Origin: CALBZH01 sp964538515
GTDB taxonomy: Bacteria; Desulfobacterota; Syntrophobacteria; Syntrophobacterales; Syntrophobacteraceae
NCBI GenBank assembly: GCA_964538515.1
Contig: CAZIEW010000008.1
Location: forward strand, 1 to 64,000
Reading direction: 5' to 3'
DNA length: 64,000 nucleotides
Under the pieces are notes generated by a model, which saw only the letters and a list, made by a program, of their open reading frames with translations, ran no database searches and was not told where the DNA came from. Positions 43,659 through 52,453 of this stretch are shown here, one piece after another (within the stretch, counting starts at the first letter, position 1; each line of letters opens with the position of its first letter). The position numbers and the translations under genes are program-made.

Positions 43659-44609
43659 CTACTTCATGAGACCTTTTTCTTTGTAATATTTCTCCGCCCC
43701 TGGGTGGAAGGGGATGGAGACGCCTTTCACCGCGGTCTCCAGAGACAGCTCTTTGCCTTTGGCGTGGGCTGCGGCCAGCTCGGCCTGATTCTCGAAAAGG
43801 GCCTTGGTTAGGTTATAAACCACGTCGTCTTTGATCTCTGAATTGACGATGAGCACGGCATTCACTGCCACGGTGCTTACGGGCTCGGTCTGATTTTTGT
43901 AAGTGTTCGCGGGGATTTTGGCGGGAGAGAGGAACGGGTATTTCTCCGTGAGCTTCTTGGTCATGTCGTCCGCGATATTCAGGATCCGGACATCATGCTG
44001 GCTGCTGATGTCCATGATGGCCGCGTTGGGGATGCCGGCCGTCACCAGGAAAGCGTCGATGTGCTTGTCCTTGAACTGCTCGGCACTCTCAGCGAAGGAA
44101 AGGTACTGGGCATTGACCGCATCCTTGGGCATTCCGTAAACGTCCATGAGCTGGCGGAAATTGGCTTCGGTGCCACTTCCGGGGGCGCCCACTCCAACCT
44201 TCATCCCTTTGAGGTCCGCAACCGTCTTCACGGGTCCGTCGGCCCGCACGACCAGCTGGATGATCTCAGGGTAGAGCACCGCGATCGCTTTCAGGTTGGT
44301 GAGCTTCTCTTTGAAGGACTCCTGGCCCTTGTAGGCGAAATCCAGCGTGTCGCTCTGGACCAATGCCAGCTCGGCCTCCTTCTTGTTCACGAGTCGGACG
44401 TTCTCCCCGGACGCTCCCGTACTCTGGGCTGTGACGTTCATACCGGGAATCTTGGTGTTCCAAATCTTGGCCATGGAGCCACCAAAGGGATAATAGGTTC
44501 CGGCTGTGCCACCGGTAGCGAGAATCAGCTTCTCTTCGCCGGCTTGAGCAAGACCAAGCGCCATAGCCAGAACAAGCACACAACCGAGCGTAATCATAAG
44601 TCTTTTCAT
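43659..44609 (-). CDS. TAXI-family TRAP transporter solute-binding protein
   Basis: A 316-residue periplasmic receptor. Signal peptide KRLMITLGCVLVLAMALGLAQA, then the TAXI signature LATGGTAGTYYPFGGSMAKIW and VGVGAPGSGTEANFRQL. Ligands in the family include glutamate and other carboxylates; none can be chosen from sequence alone. The ATG at 44609 follows GGGAGGTGTAGCCGT. First gene of the TAXI-DUF1850-permease operon, divergent from the DapB-like dehydrogenase. Confidence 0.95.
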   Translation of the reverse strand: MKRLMITLGCVLVLAMALGLAQAGEEKLILATGGTAGTYYPFGGSMAKIWNTKIPGMNVTAQSTGASGENVRLVNKKEAELALVQSDTLDFAYKGQESFKEKLTNLKAIAVLYPEIIQLVVRADGPVKTVADLKGMKVGVGAPGSGTEANFRQLMDVYGMPKDAVNAQYLSFAESAEQFKDKHIDAFLVTAGIPNAAIMDISSQHDVRILNIADDMTKKLTEKYPFLSPAKIPANTYKNQTEPVSTVAVNAVLIVNSEIKDDVVYNLTKALFENQAELAAAHAKGKELSLETAVKGVSIPFHPGAEKYYKEKGLMK

Positions 44610-44869
44610 ACGGCTACACCTCCCTGTCCGTTGTTGGTCATCCACTCCCCAATTCCTGGCCCAAATTGTTCTCAAGTCTTGATCCTAATAGAGGAGATCC
44701 AGGGGGAAGTCAACGTTCGTCGTCACGACATTTTGTTTGACTTCAAGCCCATGCGTGGCTATGTGACGTGCGGGTCCGGTTGCGGGGGAACGAGCGAGGC
44801 GACAAAGGCGGGGGAGACCACTGGTCAATTAGGGATTGTCTCAGGAAATGATGGAAGCGAGTGCGATTC

Positions 44870-45877
44870 ATGGGAATGAACGACAAAGTCAAGGTGATTC
44901 AATACGGGATAGGGCCGATCGGCCTCAAGATGCTTCAGTATGCGGCCGAGAGGCCTTCTCTTGAAATCGTGGGGGCCGTGGACATTGACCCGGCCAAAGT
45001 CGGAAAGGATGTTGGGGAGCTTGCCGAGCTCTCTGGTCCACTCGGCGTCGCCGTGAGCGGCAATGCATCCGAGCTTCTCGAGAAAGTGGACGCAGATGTG
45101 GTGATCCTCACGACGTCGTCCAGTCTCGAGCAAATCAAACCGCAGGTCCTGGAGATCCTTTCCTTCGGCAAGAATATCGTTTCGAGCTGTGAGGAGCTCA
45201 TGTTTCCCTGGCTCACGCAGCCGGAGGTGGCCGATGAAATCGACCGTGCGGCCAAGAAAAGCGAGGTTTCGGTCCTTGCAACGGGAGTGAATCCCGGTTT
45301 CCTGATGGACTTTCTGCCTCTGGTCATGACGGGCGTGTGCAAAGAAGTTCGCAAGGTCACCGTCGAGCGGTTCCAGAACGCCCAATTTCGCCGGCTTCCG
45401 TTTCAAAAGAAGATCGGCGCGGGGCTGAGCCTGGACGAATTCAAGGCACGCGCCGAGCAGGGCGTGCTGCGCCACGTGGGGCTGATTGAATCGATTCACC
45501 TGATCGCCACGGGACTGGGGTGGGAGCTCGACAAGGCCGAGGACATTCTGTCGCCCGTGATCGCCGGGGAGCGCATCGAGACGCCGGATTTGGTTATCGA
45601 GCCCGGACAGGCTTCAGGAGTCAACCAGGTCGGCAAAGGTTTCGTGAACGGTGAGGAAGTGATCACTCTCTATTTCGAGGCAGCCGTGGGGGCAGCAGCG
45701 TCGAGAGAGAGGATTTTGATCGAAGGCACGCCGAACATCGATCTCACCATCAACAACGGCGTCAACGGAGACGTCGCGACCTGCGCAATCCTGGCTAACG
45801 CGATTCCCGTTGTGGTGGACGCGGCACCGGGCCTGCGCACCATGGCGGACGTGCGCGCCATTGCCTGCCGTCCTTGA
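44870..45877 (+). CDS. DapB-like NAD(P)-dependent dehydrogenase (2,4-diaminopentanoate dehydrogenase-like)
   Basis: A 335-residue soluble oxidoreductase. An N-terminal Rossmann fold, VIQYGIGPIGLKMLQYAAER, with acidic VDIDPAK after beta-2, and the family block ATGVNPGFLMDFLPLVMT place it with dihydrodipicolinate-reductase-like and 2,4-diaminopentanoate dehydrogenases. It lacks the short length of true DapB. It is divergent from the TAXI-TRAP operon with about 260 bases between, so it may act on the imported compound. Substrate not assigned. Confidence 0.82.
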   Translation: MGMNDKVKVIQYGIGPIGLKMLQYAAERPSLEIVGAVDIDPAKVGKDVGELAELSGPLGVAVSGNASELLEKVDADVVILTTSSSLEQIKPQVLEILSFGKNIVSSCEELMFPWLTQPEVADEIDRAAKKSEVSVLATGVNPGFLMDFLPLVMTGVCKEVRKVTVERFQNAQFRRLPFQKKIGAGLSLDEFKARAEQGVLRHVGLIESIHLIATGLGWELDKAEDILSPVIAGERIETPDLVIEPGQASGVNQVGKGFVNGEEVITLYFEAAVGAAASRERILIEGTPNIDLTINNGVNGDVATCAILANAIPVVVDAAPGLRTMADVRAIACRP

Positions 45878-45913
45878 GCCACACGTGGGACTGGTGGAAG
45901 GTGGAAGAGTTCA

Positions 45914-46019
45914 CCCGGATGGACACGGATCCATTCGGATGGGTAACAAGCGAAAGCCCAGTGCGGTTGGGCTCATCCGTGTCCATCCGTGTCTGCACTT
46001 ATCCGAGTCCATCCGTGTC
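45914..46019. repeat. CACGGATGGACACGGAT-type dispersed repeat, copy 2
   Basis: GGATGGACACGGAT (45917-45930) is perfectly inverted at 45975-45988, and a third diverged unit (ATCCGAGTCCATCCGTGT) follows at 46001-46018. The repeat abuts the stop codon of the receiver gene. Same unit as 17534-17695. Confidence 0.85.
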
Positions 46020-46469
46020 TCAGGAAAGGGGAAGGGCCTCGGCGAAGCTCGGATCCTGGAGGAGGCGTCTTGCGAACTTCATGTACTTTGAAACGATCGC
46101 TCGGACCGCGAGCTGGAGCGCGTAAGGTCGCACGGGCTTTTCCAGGAGGTGTGTGATATCCAGTGCCACGCACAGATCGACTACCTTGTCGCTCGCGTCC
46201 CCGGTGATGAGAACCGCATCCTGGTAGGCCATGGGAAACCGTTCCGCGACGGCCTCAAGAAAGGCGAAAGCCGTCTTGTCCCCGATGTAGACGTCGAGGA
46301 CGAAGATGGCTACCCCCGCCGGCTGGCTGAGACAATGGGTCCTGGCTGCCTCGAAATCCGTGAACGTCAGGACCTGACCCCATGTGTAGAATCGCTCGAC
46401 GATCAGGGCGAGGATCTCGCACACCGCCTCGTCGTCGTCCACGATGATGACATTCAGCCCCTTCGTCAT
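46020..46469 (-). CDS. Orphan response-regulator receiver protein
   Basis: A 149-residue CheY-like receiver: acidic pocket D11-D12-D13, phospho-acceptor D59 (FVLDVYIG), switch region LITGD and K111 (LLEKP). About 30 helical residues follow, with no DNA-binding domain. The nearest kinase in the window is the PAS kinase 22 kb away, so partnership is unknown. It lies 142 bases after carbamate kinase on the same strand, probably its own unit. Confidence 0.9.
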   Translation of the reverse strand: MTKGLNVIIVDDDEAVCEILALIVERFYTWGQVLTFTDFEAARTHCLSQPAGVAIFVLDVYIGDKTAFAFLEAVAERFPMAYQDAVLITGDASDKVVDLCVALDITHLLEKPVRPYALQLAVRAIVSKYMKFARRLLQDPSFAEALPLS

Positions 46470-46611
46470 GGTTCCGCCATCCCTGTCTGTGTGTGCTTCA
46501 CCCGCGTCTGCCCCGAAAATGCCCGGGGTCCGTTATTTATAAACGTAACCGGATCATCGGTGCAACACCTCAGGCCCATGTCGAGCCCATATCGGGGGCA
46601 ATGATCCGAGG

Positions 46612-47577
46612 TCAGGCCTGTGCATCATGATCCAGAACGAGCTCGGTTCCTGAGAGCCCTTGCACCGCTTTTTCGATGTCCTCCAAGGCGCAAACGATGG
46701 CGCGCCCTCCGCCCCCCTCGAGAAACCGAACGGCCGCGGTTACTTTGGGCCCCATGGAGCCTTGCGGGAACATGCCTCTTTCCATGTGCCTTTTCGCTTC
46801 CTCGGTGGAAAGCGTCTTGGGGAAACATTCATTGGCTTCGCCGAAATTCAGCCCCACTCCGGGCACGTCCGTGGCCATGACCAAGACATCCGCCCCCACT
46901 TCCCGGGCGAGGACGCAGCTCGCGAGGTCCTTGTCGATCACGGCATCGACCCCGTGAAACCCACGCCTCTTGCGGATAACCGGAATACCGCCGCCACCGC
47001 ACGCAATGACGATGAAACCGAGGTCGATCAATTGCCTGATCTCGCGCTTCTCCACGATGGTCAGCGGTTCGGGGGAAGCCACGACCCGCCGAAAGCCCTT
47101 GGGGGTTTGGATGGTGGGGTAGGGAAGCTTGGAAGCCGCCTCCCGGGAAAAGGCGGGTCCGATGGGCTTGCTGGGATTTCGAAAGGCAGGATCATTGCGA
47201 TCCACCAAAACATAGCTGAGGAGCGTGACGAAGGGCTGGCGAAGGTCAAGATTCAGTCGCATCAGCTCGTTGTCGAGGGTCGCTTCGATCATGAATCCGA
47301 TCTGCCCTTGGGTTTGGGCTACGAGGATTTCGAGGGGCAGGCGGGGGAGTGCGTCACAGCATTCCTGCTGGAGGAGGAGGTTGCCTACCTGAGGTCCGTT
47401 TCCATGGGTGATGATGACTCGGTAATGGCGGGAGAGCCTTGCTACCTGGCTTAGGGGCGTTCGAAGGTTGGCGAATTGCTCCTCGATGGTGCCGATCTGG
47501 CCCTTGCGGATCAGCGCATTGCCCCCAAGGGCAACGAGGAGAATCGGCTTGCTCTCGATGGTCGGATCGCTGTGCAT
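46612..47577 (-). CDS. arcC: Carbamate kinase
   Basis: Interconverts carbamoyl phosphate + ADP and ATP + carbamate. It has 321 residues: VALGGNALIRKGQIGTIEEQ, ITHGNGPQVGNLLLQ, IACGGGGIPVI and MATDVPGVGLNFG are family signatures. The ATG at 47577 is chosen over GTG at 47580. It lies 19 bases after the cDPGS-like GTPase gene at the end of the clpS-clpA-aat run. No arginine deiminase or ornithine carbamoyltransferase is nearby, so the catabolic source of carbamoyl phosphate is unclear. Confidence 0.95.
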   Translation of the reverse strand: MHSDPTIESKPILLVALGGNALIRKGQIGTIEEQFANLRTPLSQVARLSRHYRVIITHGNGPQVGNLLLQQECCDALPRLPLEILVAQTQGQIGFMIEATLDNELMRLNLDLRQPFVTLLSYVLVDRNDPAFRNPSKPIGPAFSREAASKLPYPTIQTPKGFRRVVASPEPLTIVEKREIRQLIDLGFIVIACGGGGIPVIRKRRGFHGVDAVIDKDLASCVLAREVGADVLVMATDVPGVGLNFGEANECFPKTLSTEEAKRHMERGMFPQGSMGPKVTAAVRFLEGGGGRAIVCALEDIEKAVQGLSGTELVLDHDAQA

Positions 47578-47596
47578 CACGGCGGCCTCTATGGAG

Positions 47597-48922
47597 CTAG
47601 ATCATGAGAACATGCGCCCACCGCATCAGGACCTCCTGGAGCCGCGGGGTGCCGTAGTCCTGGTACTCATAGCGTACGCGCATGGACGGTTTGTCGATGT
47701 CAATGATTTCGGCAAGATTGACCGGCGTTGCAATCAATACGAGGTCGCAGTCCACGGCGTTGACGGTGCTCTCGAGGTCCCTGCGCTGGATCTCGCTGTA
47801 GCCAACCGCAGGGAGCTGAGCCCCCAAATGCCGGTAGGCTTCGAATGCTTGCCGGATGGTGCCCACGGCATATGGGCGGGGATCGACGATCTCGCCCGCT
47901 CCGAACTTGCGTGCAGCAATGGTGGCGGCGCCAAGAGACATACCGCCATGGGTGAGCGTCGGTCCGTCCTCGATCACCAGCACACGCTTCCCGCAGACCT
48001 GCTCAGGGTGCTCGACCGAAACCGGAGATGCGGCAAGCACGATTTCGGCCTTGGGAGCGTATTGCCGGACGTTGGCGATGACCTTCTCGATATCGGCGCT
48101 CGATGCCGTGTCCACCTTGTTGATGATGGCGACGTCCGCCATGATCATGTTGGTCTCTCCCGGGTAATAGAGGAGCTCGTGACCGGCCCGATGGGGGTCG
48201 AACAGCACGATGTGCACGTCCGGCTGGAAAAACGGCGTATCGTTGTTGCCGCCGTCCCAGATGAGGACGTCCGCTTCGGCTTCCGCCTGCTGGAGCACTT
48301 GCGCGTAGTCGATGCCTCCATAAACCACGATGCCCTGCTCCACCAGCGGCTCATACTCCTCCCGCTCTTCGATGGTACACTGATGGCGCTCGAAGTCTTC
48401 ATAGCAGCAGAAGCGCTGGACGGTCTGACGGCTCAAATCCCCATAAGGCATGGGGTGGCGCACGACGACCACCCGCTTCGCCAGCGTCTTCAGGATCCTG
48501 CAGATCTCCCGGGTCGTTTGAGACTTTCCGCAGCCGGTCCGTACCGCGCACACGGCGATCACCGGCTTATGGGCCTTGAGCATGGTGTGGGAGGCGCCAA
48601 GCAGAATGAAGTCCGCGCCTTCAGCCATCGCGATGGAGGCCTTGTGCATGAGGTCGACGTGGGAGACATCGCTGTAGGAGAACGCGACAAGGTCGACGTG
48701 ATGGTCGCGGATAAGCTGTGCCATCTCGGCTTCCGGATGAATGGGGATGCCTTGGGGATAGAGCGATCCGGCAAGCCCAGCCGGGTAGCGGCGCCCTTCG
48801 ATATTGGGGATCTGGGCGGCCGTGAACGCGACGACACGGTACCTGGGGTTCTCTCGAAAATGAATGTTGAAATTGTGGAAGTCCCGCCCTGCGGCGCCGA
48901 CGATGATCACGTGCTCGACCAT
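47597..48922 (-). CDS. Cyclic 2,3-diphosphoglycerate synthetase-like GTPase
   Basis: A 441-residue soluble P-loop protein. N-terminal Rossmann-like VIIVGAAGRDFHNFNIHFRE, then P-loop VRTGCGKSQTTREI and the NKVD-type element IINKVD. It resembles archaeal cyclic 2,3-diphosphoglycerate synthetase, a thermolyte enzyme, but bacterial members near carbamate kinase probably do something else. Gap 6 bases to aat upstream and 19 to arcC downstream, so co-transcribed. Function unresolved; a carbamoyl-phosphate-linked role is a guess from context. Confidence 0.85.
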   Translation of the reverse strand: MVEHVIIVGAAGRDFHNFNIHFRENPRYRVVAFTAAQIPNIEGRRYPAGLAGSLYPQGIPIHPEAEMAQLIRDHHVDLVAFSYSDVSHVDLMHKASIAMAEGADFILLGASHTMLKAHKPVIAVCAVRTGCGKSQTTREICRILKTLAKRVVVVRHPMPYGDLSRQTVQRFCCYEDFERHQCTIEEREEYEPLVEQGIVVYGGIDYAQVLQQAEAEADVLIWDGGNNDTPFFQPDVHIVLFDPHRAGHELLYYPGETNMIMADVAIINKVDTASSADIEKVIANVRQYAPKAEIVLAASPVSVEHPEQVCGKRVLVIEDGPTLTHGGMSLGAATIAARKFGAGEIVDPRPYAVGTIRQAFEAYRHLGAQLPAVGYSEIQRRDLESTVNAVDCDLVLIATPVNLAEIIDIDKPSMRVRYEYQDYGTPRLQEVLMRWAHVLMI

Positions 48923-48928
48923 GATCCA

Positions 48929-49612
48929 TCACCCCTCATTCCATGAGCCTCTTTCCGTTGGGGCTCTCAGGGCCCGATCCAGATAGATCAGGAAGAGATC
49001 CCGGGGAATCTCCCTGGCCCCGAGTCGCTTGAGATGCTCGGTGGTGACCTGACAGTCAATGAGGACGCAGCCTCGATCGCGCAGCCGATCCACCAGGTGG
49101 ACGAGAGCGATCTTGGAAGCGTCCGGGCTCAGCGCGAACATGGATTCCCCGAAAAAGATCCGTCCGAGCCAAACCCCATAGAGCCCGCCCGCCAGGGTAT
49201 CTCCCTCCCAGCATTCCGCGGAGTGGGCAAAGCCCAGCTCGTGCAGGCGGCAGTAGGCCTCGAGCATTTCAGGCACGATCCAGGTCCCGTCGCCTTCTTT
49301 CCGCTTCACGGAACCGCACTGTTCCATGACGGATCGGAACGCCCGGTCGAACGTGACACGATATCGCTGCCTTTTCAAGACCCGGCGGAGGCTCTTGCTG
49401 ACGTGGATCTCGCCGGGAAAAAGCACGAGCCTCGGATCGGGGGACCACCACAGAATCGGGGTGCTGTGTGAATACCAGGGGAAGATTCCCATGCGGTAGG
49501 CAAGAAGGAGTCGCTCGGGGGAGAGGTCGCCCCCGACGGCCAGAAGGCCGTCGGGCTCCGCATCGTGGGAGGGAGGAAACACCAAGGCTTCGGAAAGGCG
49601 ATAGATCGGCAT
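48929..49612 (-). CDS. aat: Leucyl/phenylalanyl-tRNA--protein transferase
   Basis: Adds Leu or Phe from aminoacyl-tRNA to proteins with N-terminal Arg or Lys, making N-degrons. It has 227 residues with PDGLLAVGGDLSPERLLLAY, GIFPWYS and WWSPDPRLVLFP, then CHELGFAHSAECWE-type and GGLYGVWLGRIFFGESMFA blocks, all family signatures. It starts 6 bases after clpA, so the tagging enzyme and the reading machinery share one operon. Confidence 0.97.
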   Translation of the reverse strand: MPIYRLSEALVFPPSHDAEPDGLLAVGGDLSPERLLLAYRMGIFPWYSHSTPILWWSPDPRLVLFPGEIHVSKSLRRVLKRQRYRVTFDRAFRSVMEQCGSVKRKEGDGTWIVPEMLEAYCRLHELGFAHSAECWEGDTLAGGLYGVWLGRIFFGESMFALSPDASKIALVHLVDRLRDRGCVLIDCQVTTEHLKRLGAREIPRDLFLIYLDRALRAPTERGSWNEG

Positions 49613-49618
49613 CTTCTC

Positions 49619-51952
49619 TTAAGTTGCCGCGGGAAGCTTTGCCGGCTGCGTCATTTCACGAAAGGAAAACAAGAGGTTCTCGCCGACCTTGGACCCGACT
49701 GCGGCGGGCTCATCAACGCCGACGCGACCAATCTCCACCCAGCCCCCCTGTTTCAAGCGACCGAATAGAATTTCGTCAGCCAGGACATCCTTGATCTCGG
49801 TCTGGATGAGACGGGCGAGGGGGCGCGCACCGAACGCCGGGTCGTATCCATTTTCGGCAAGCCACAGTCGCGCATGGGGGCTCAGACTCAGCCGCACACG
49901 CTTTTCTTGGAGCTGTGCTTCAAGCTCGGTCACGAACTTGTCGACGATGCGCTCCATGATCTCGACCGTCAGTCCGTTGAAGGCCACGATTCCGTCCAGA
50001 CGATTGCGGAATTCAGGGCTGAACAGGTTTTCGACAGCCTTCATGCCCTTGTCGATCCGCACATCGACCTCCTTGGCGGAAAAACCGATGGAGGAGCTGC
50101 TCATCTCTCGAGCCCCGGCGTTCGAGGTCATGAGAAGCACGACATTTCGGAAATCAGCCTTCTTGCCATTGTTGTCCGTCAGCGTGGCATGGTCCATCAC
50201 CTGAAGCAGGATGCTGAAAATGTCCGGATGAGCCTTCTCGATCTCATCCAGAAGCAGCACGCAGTAAGGCTGCTTGCGGATCGCGTCGGTGAGGAGACCT
50301 CCCTGGTCGAAGCCGATGTAGCCGGGAGGGGCTCCGATGAGTCGCGCGACCGTGTGCTTTTCCATGTATTCGCTCATGTCGAAGCGCAGGAACTGGATGC
50401 CCAGGACGCTCGCGAGCTGTTTGGCAACTTCGGTCTTGCCCACCCCCGTGGGCCCGATGAGGAGAAACGACCCGACGGGTTTTTCCGGAATGCGAAGTCC
50501 CGCGCGCGACCGCTTGATGGCCTTGCAAAGGGCCTCGATCGCCCCATTTTGTCCGAAAACCTGGCCTTTCAGATCCTCCTCAAGGGAGTGCAGCCGGGTC
50601 TGGTCCGTTGCGGACACCGATCGCGGCGGAATTTTGGCGATGCGGGAGACAACCTGCTCGATGTCTTTCGGACCGACCACTCGCCGGACTTTCCGGTCCT
50701 TGTTAAGGCGGAGACTCGCACCGGTCTCGTCGATCACGTCAATGGCCTTGTCGGGTAAATAGCGGTCGTTGATATGACGGGCCGAAAGCTCGGCGGCAGC
50801 CCGGAGCGCTGCGTCCGTGTACCGTATGCCGTGATGCTTTTCGTAATAAGTCTTGAGTCCCAGCAGGATCTGATAAGTCTCGTCGATGGAGGGCTCGCGG
50901 ATTTCGACCTTTTGGAACCGGCGACTGAGCGCCCTGTCCTTCTCGAAAAAATTCTTGTACTCCTCGTAGGTTGTCGAGCCGATGCAGCGGAGTCCGCCCG
51001 TCACCAGCACGGGCTTCAGGATGTTGGAGGCGTCCATGGAGCCTCCGCTGGTCGCGCCCGCTCCGACCACCGTGTGGATCTCGTCGATGAACAGAATGGC
51101 ACCCGGCTTTTTCTTCAATTCCTGAATGATTCCCTTGAGACGCGCTTCGAAATCCCCCCTGAATTTGGTTCCGGCAAGCAGCGCTCCCATATCCAGGGCG
51201 TAAATCTCAATCTTCATGAAGCCCTCGGGAACATCCCCCTTGTGAATTTTCAGAGCCAGTCCCTCTGCGATCGCAGTCTTCCCCACGCCGGGGTCGCCAA
51301 CGAAAATGGGGTTGTTTTTGGCTCGACGTCCCAAGATCTGAAGAGTCCTCAGGATTTCCGTTTCCCGGCCGATGAGCGGGTCTATAAGGCCGTCGGCGGC
51401 CTTTTGGATCAGGTTGATCGTGAAGCTTTCAAGCGCCGTGGCTTTCTTGCCTTCCTTGGGCATATCCAGGGAAGGATCATCGTCCAATCGGGGGGATGAT
51501 CCCTCCAGTTCGGGATCGCTGATCTTCGATACGCCGTGGGAAAGATAGCTGAGCACATCCAGCCGTGTCACTCCTTCCCGTTTAAGAAAATAGACGGCAA
51601 AGGAATTCTCCTCGTAGAACATGGCGGCAAGAATGTCCCCGGCGTCCACTTCCTTCTTTTCCGCCCCGTGCACGTGCATGATGGCCCGCTGCAATACCCG
51701 CTGAACCCCGATAGTCTGGATGGGCTCCTGGTCGACGCCCTCGGGAAGCTTCTCGACCTGCTCTCCCAGGAATTTCTCCAACCGGATCTTCAAGGCTTCC
51801 AGGTCGGCGCCGCAGTGGTACAGGACTCGTCGCCCCGTCACGTCGTGGAGCATGGCGAACAAGATGTGCTCCAACGTGAAAAATTCATGGTGGCGCTCTT
51901 TGGCTTCCTTGATTGCCGCCGCGAAAGTGAGCTCAAGCTCTCGATTGATCAT
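49619..51952 (-). CDS. clpA: ATP-dependent Clp protease ATP-binding subunit ClpA
   Basis: Hexameric AAA+ unfoldase feeding ClpP. It has 777 residues: an N-domain for ClpS binding, Walker A GDPGVGKT (about 218), Walker A GPTGVGKT (about 496), and an IGF loop in SSSIGFSAKE for ClpP docking, which separates it from ClpB. The start directly abuts the clpS stop (TAG-ATG). No clpP in the window. Works with ClpS and Aat in N-degron degradation. Confidence 0.97.
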   Translation of the reverse strand: MINRELELTFAAAIKEAKERHHEFFTLEHILFAMLHDVTGRRVLYHCGADLEALKIRLEKFLGEQVEKLPEGVDQEPIQTIGVQRVLQRAIMHVHGAEKKEVDAGDILAAMFYEENSFAVYFLKREGVTRLDVLSYLSHGVSKISDPELEGSSPRLDDDPSLDMPKEGKKATALESFTINLIQKAADGLIDPLIGRETEILRTLQILGRRAKNNPIFVGDPGVGKTAIAEGLALKIHKGDVPEGFMKIEIYALDMGALLAGTKFRGDFEARLKGIIQELKKKPGAILFIDEIHTVVGAGATSGGSMDASNILKPVLVTGGLRCIGSTTYEEYKNFFEKDRALSRRFQKVEIREPSIDETYQILLGLKTYYEKHHGIRYTDAALRAAAELSARHINDRYLPDKAIDVIDETGASLRLNKDRKVRRVVGPKDIEQVVSRIAKIPPRSVSATDQTRLHSLEEDLKGQVFGQNGAIEALCKAIKRSRAGLRIPEKPVGSFLLIGPTGVGKTEVAKQLASVLGIQFLRFDMSEYMEKHTVARLIGAPPGYIGFDQGGLLTDAIRKQPYCVLLLDEIEKAHPDIFSILLQVMDHATLTDNNGKKADFRNVVLLMTSNAGAREMSSSSIGFSAKEVDVRIDKGMKAVENLFSPEFRNRLDGIVAFNGLTVEIMERIVDKFVTELEAQLQEKRVRLSLSPHARLWLAENGYDPAFGARPLARLIQTEIKDVLADEILFGRLKQGGWVEIGRVGVDEPAAVGSKVGENLLFSFREMTQPAKLPAAT

Positions 51953-52267
51953 CTACGTCTCTTCCATGCTGCACTTGAGAGGGAATCCGCTTTTCCTGGC
52001 CAGATGGTGGACCATCTCCACCTTTGTCTCAGCGATTTCCGCCGTGTAGACGCCACAGACTCCCATGCCCGTCTTGTGGACCAGCAACATGATACGAGTG
52101 GCTTCGGCGGGAGACTTGTGAAAAACTTTTTGCAAAATCTCTACCACAAATTCCATGGTTGTGTAGTCGTCGTTATGGAGCAGCACTTTGTACATGGGAG
52201 GCTCACGAAGGTCCTCCTGGACGTCGCTGTCCAGCTCCTCCCGCAAATCCGGGTGATGCTCACTCAT
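51953..52267 (-). CDS. clpS: N-degron adaptor ClpS
   Basis: Small adaptor that binds N-terminal Leu/Phe/Tyr/Trp and delivers substrates to ClpA. It has 104 residues with YKVLLHNDDYTTMEFVVEIL and LLVHKTGMGVCGVYTAEIAE, which contain the N-residue pocket asparagine, aspartates and histidine. First gene of the operon, behind a good sigma-70 promoter. Confidence 0.96.
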   Translation of the reverse strand: MSEHHPDLREELDSDVQEDLREPPMYKVLLHNDDYTTMEFVVEILQKVFHKSPAEATRIMLLVHKTGMGVCGVYTAEIAETKVEMVHHLARKSGFPLKCSMEET

Positions 52268-52318
52268 CCTTTTCCCTCCTCCACCCCTAAAGGCGATGCT
52301 TGACCTGTCTTAAGATCA

Positions 52319-52346
52319 AGGATAACGTTTTCGCTCCGACTGTCAA
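52319..52346 (-). promoter_or_regulatory. Sigma-70 promoter for the clpS operon
   Basis: Minus strand has TTGACA (52341-52346) and TATCCT (52319-52324) with a 16-base spacer, about 50 bases upstream of the clpS start. The -35 is exact and the -10 is 4 of 6. Confidence 0.65.
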
Positions 52347-52453
52347 GCCGTCAAGCGAGGCTGGAACACGTGTAAGGCCTGGTTTTAACTTATTTTTATT
52401 TTCAATTGCGGTTGCTCTCCAGGCACCGTTGCCACGAGCTAGAGGAGGAAATG

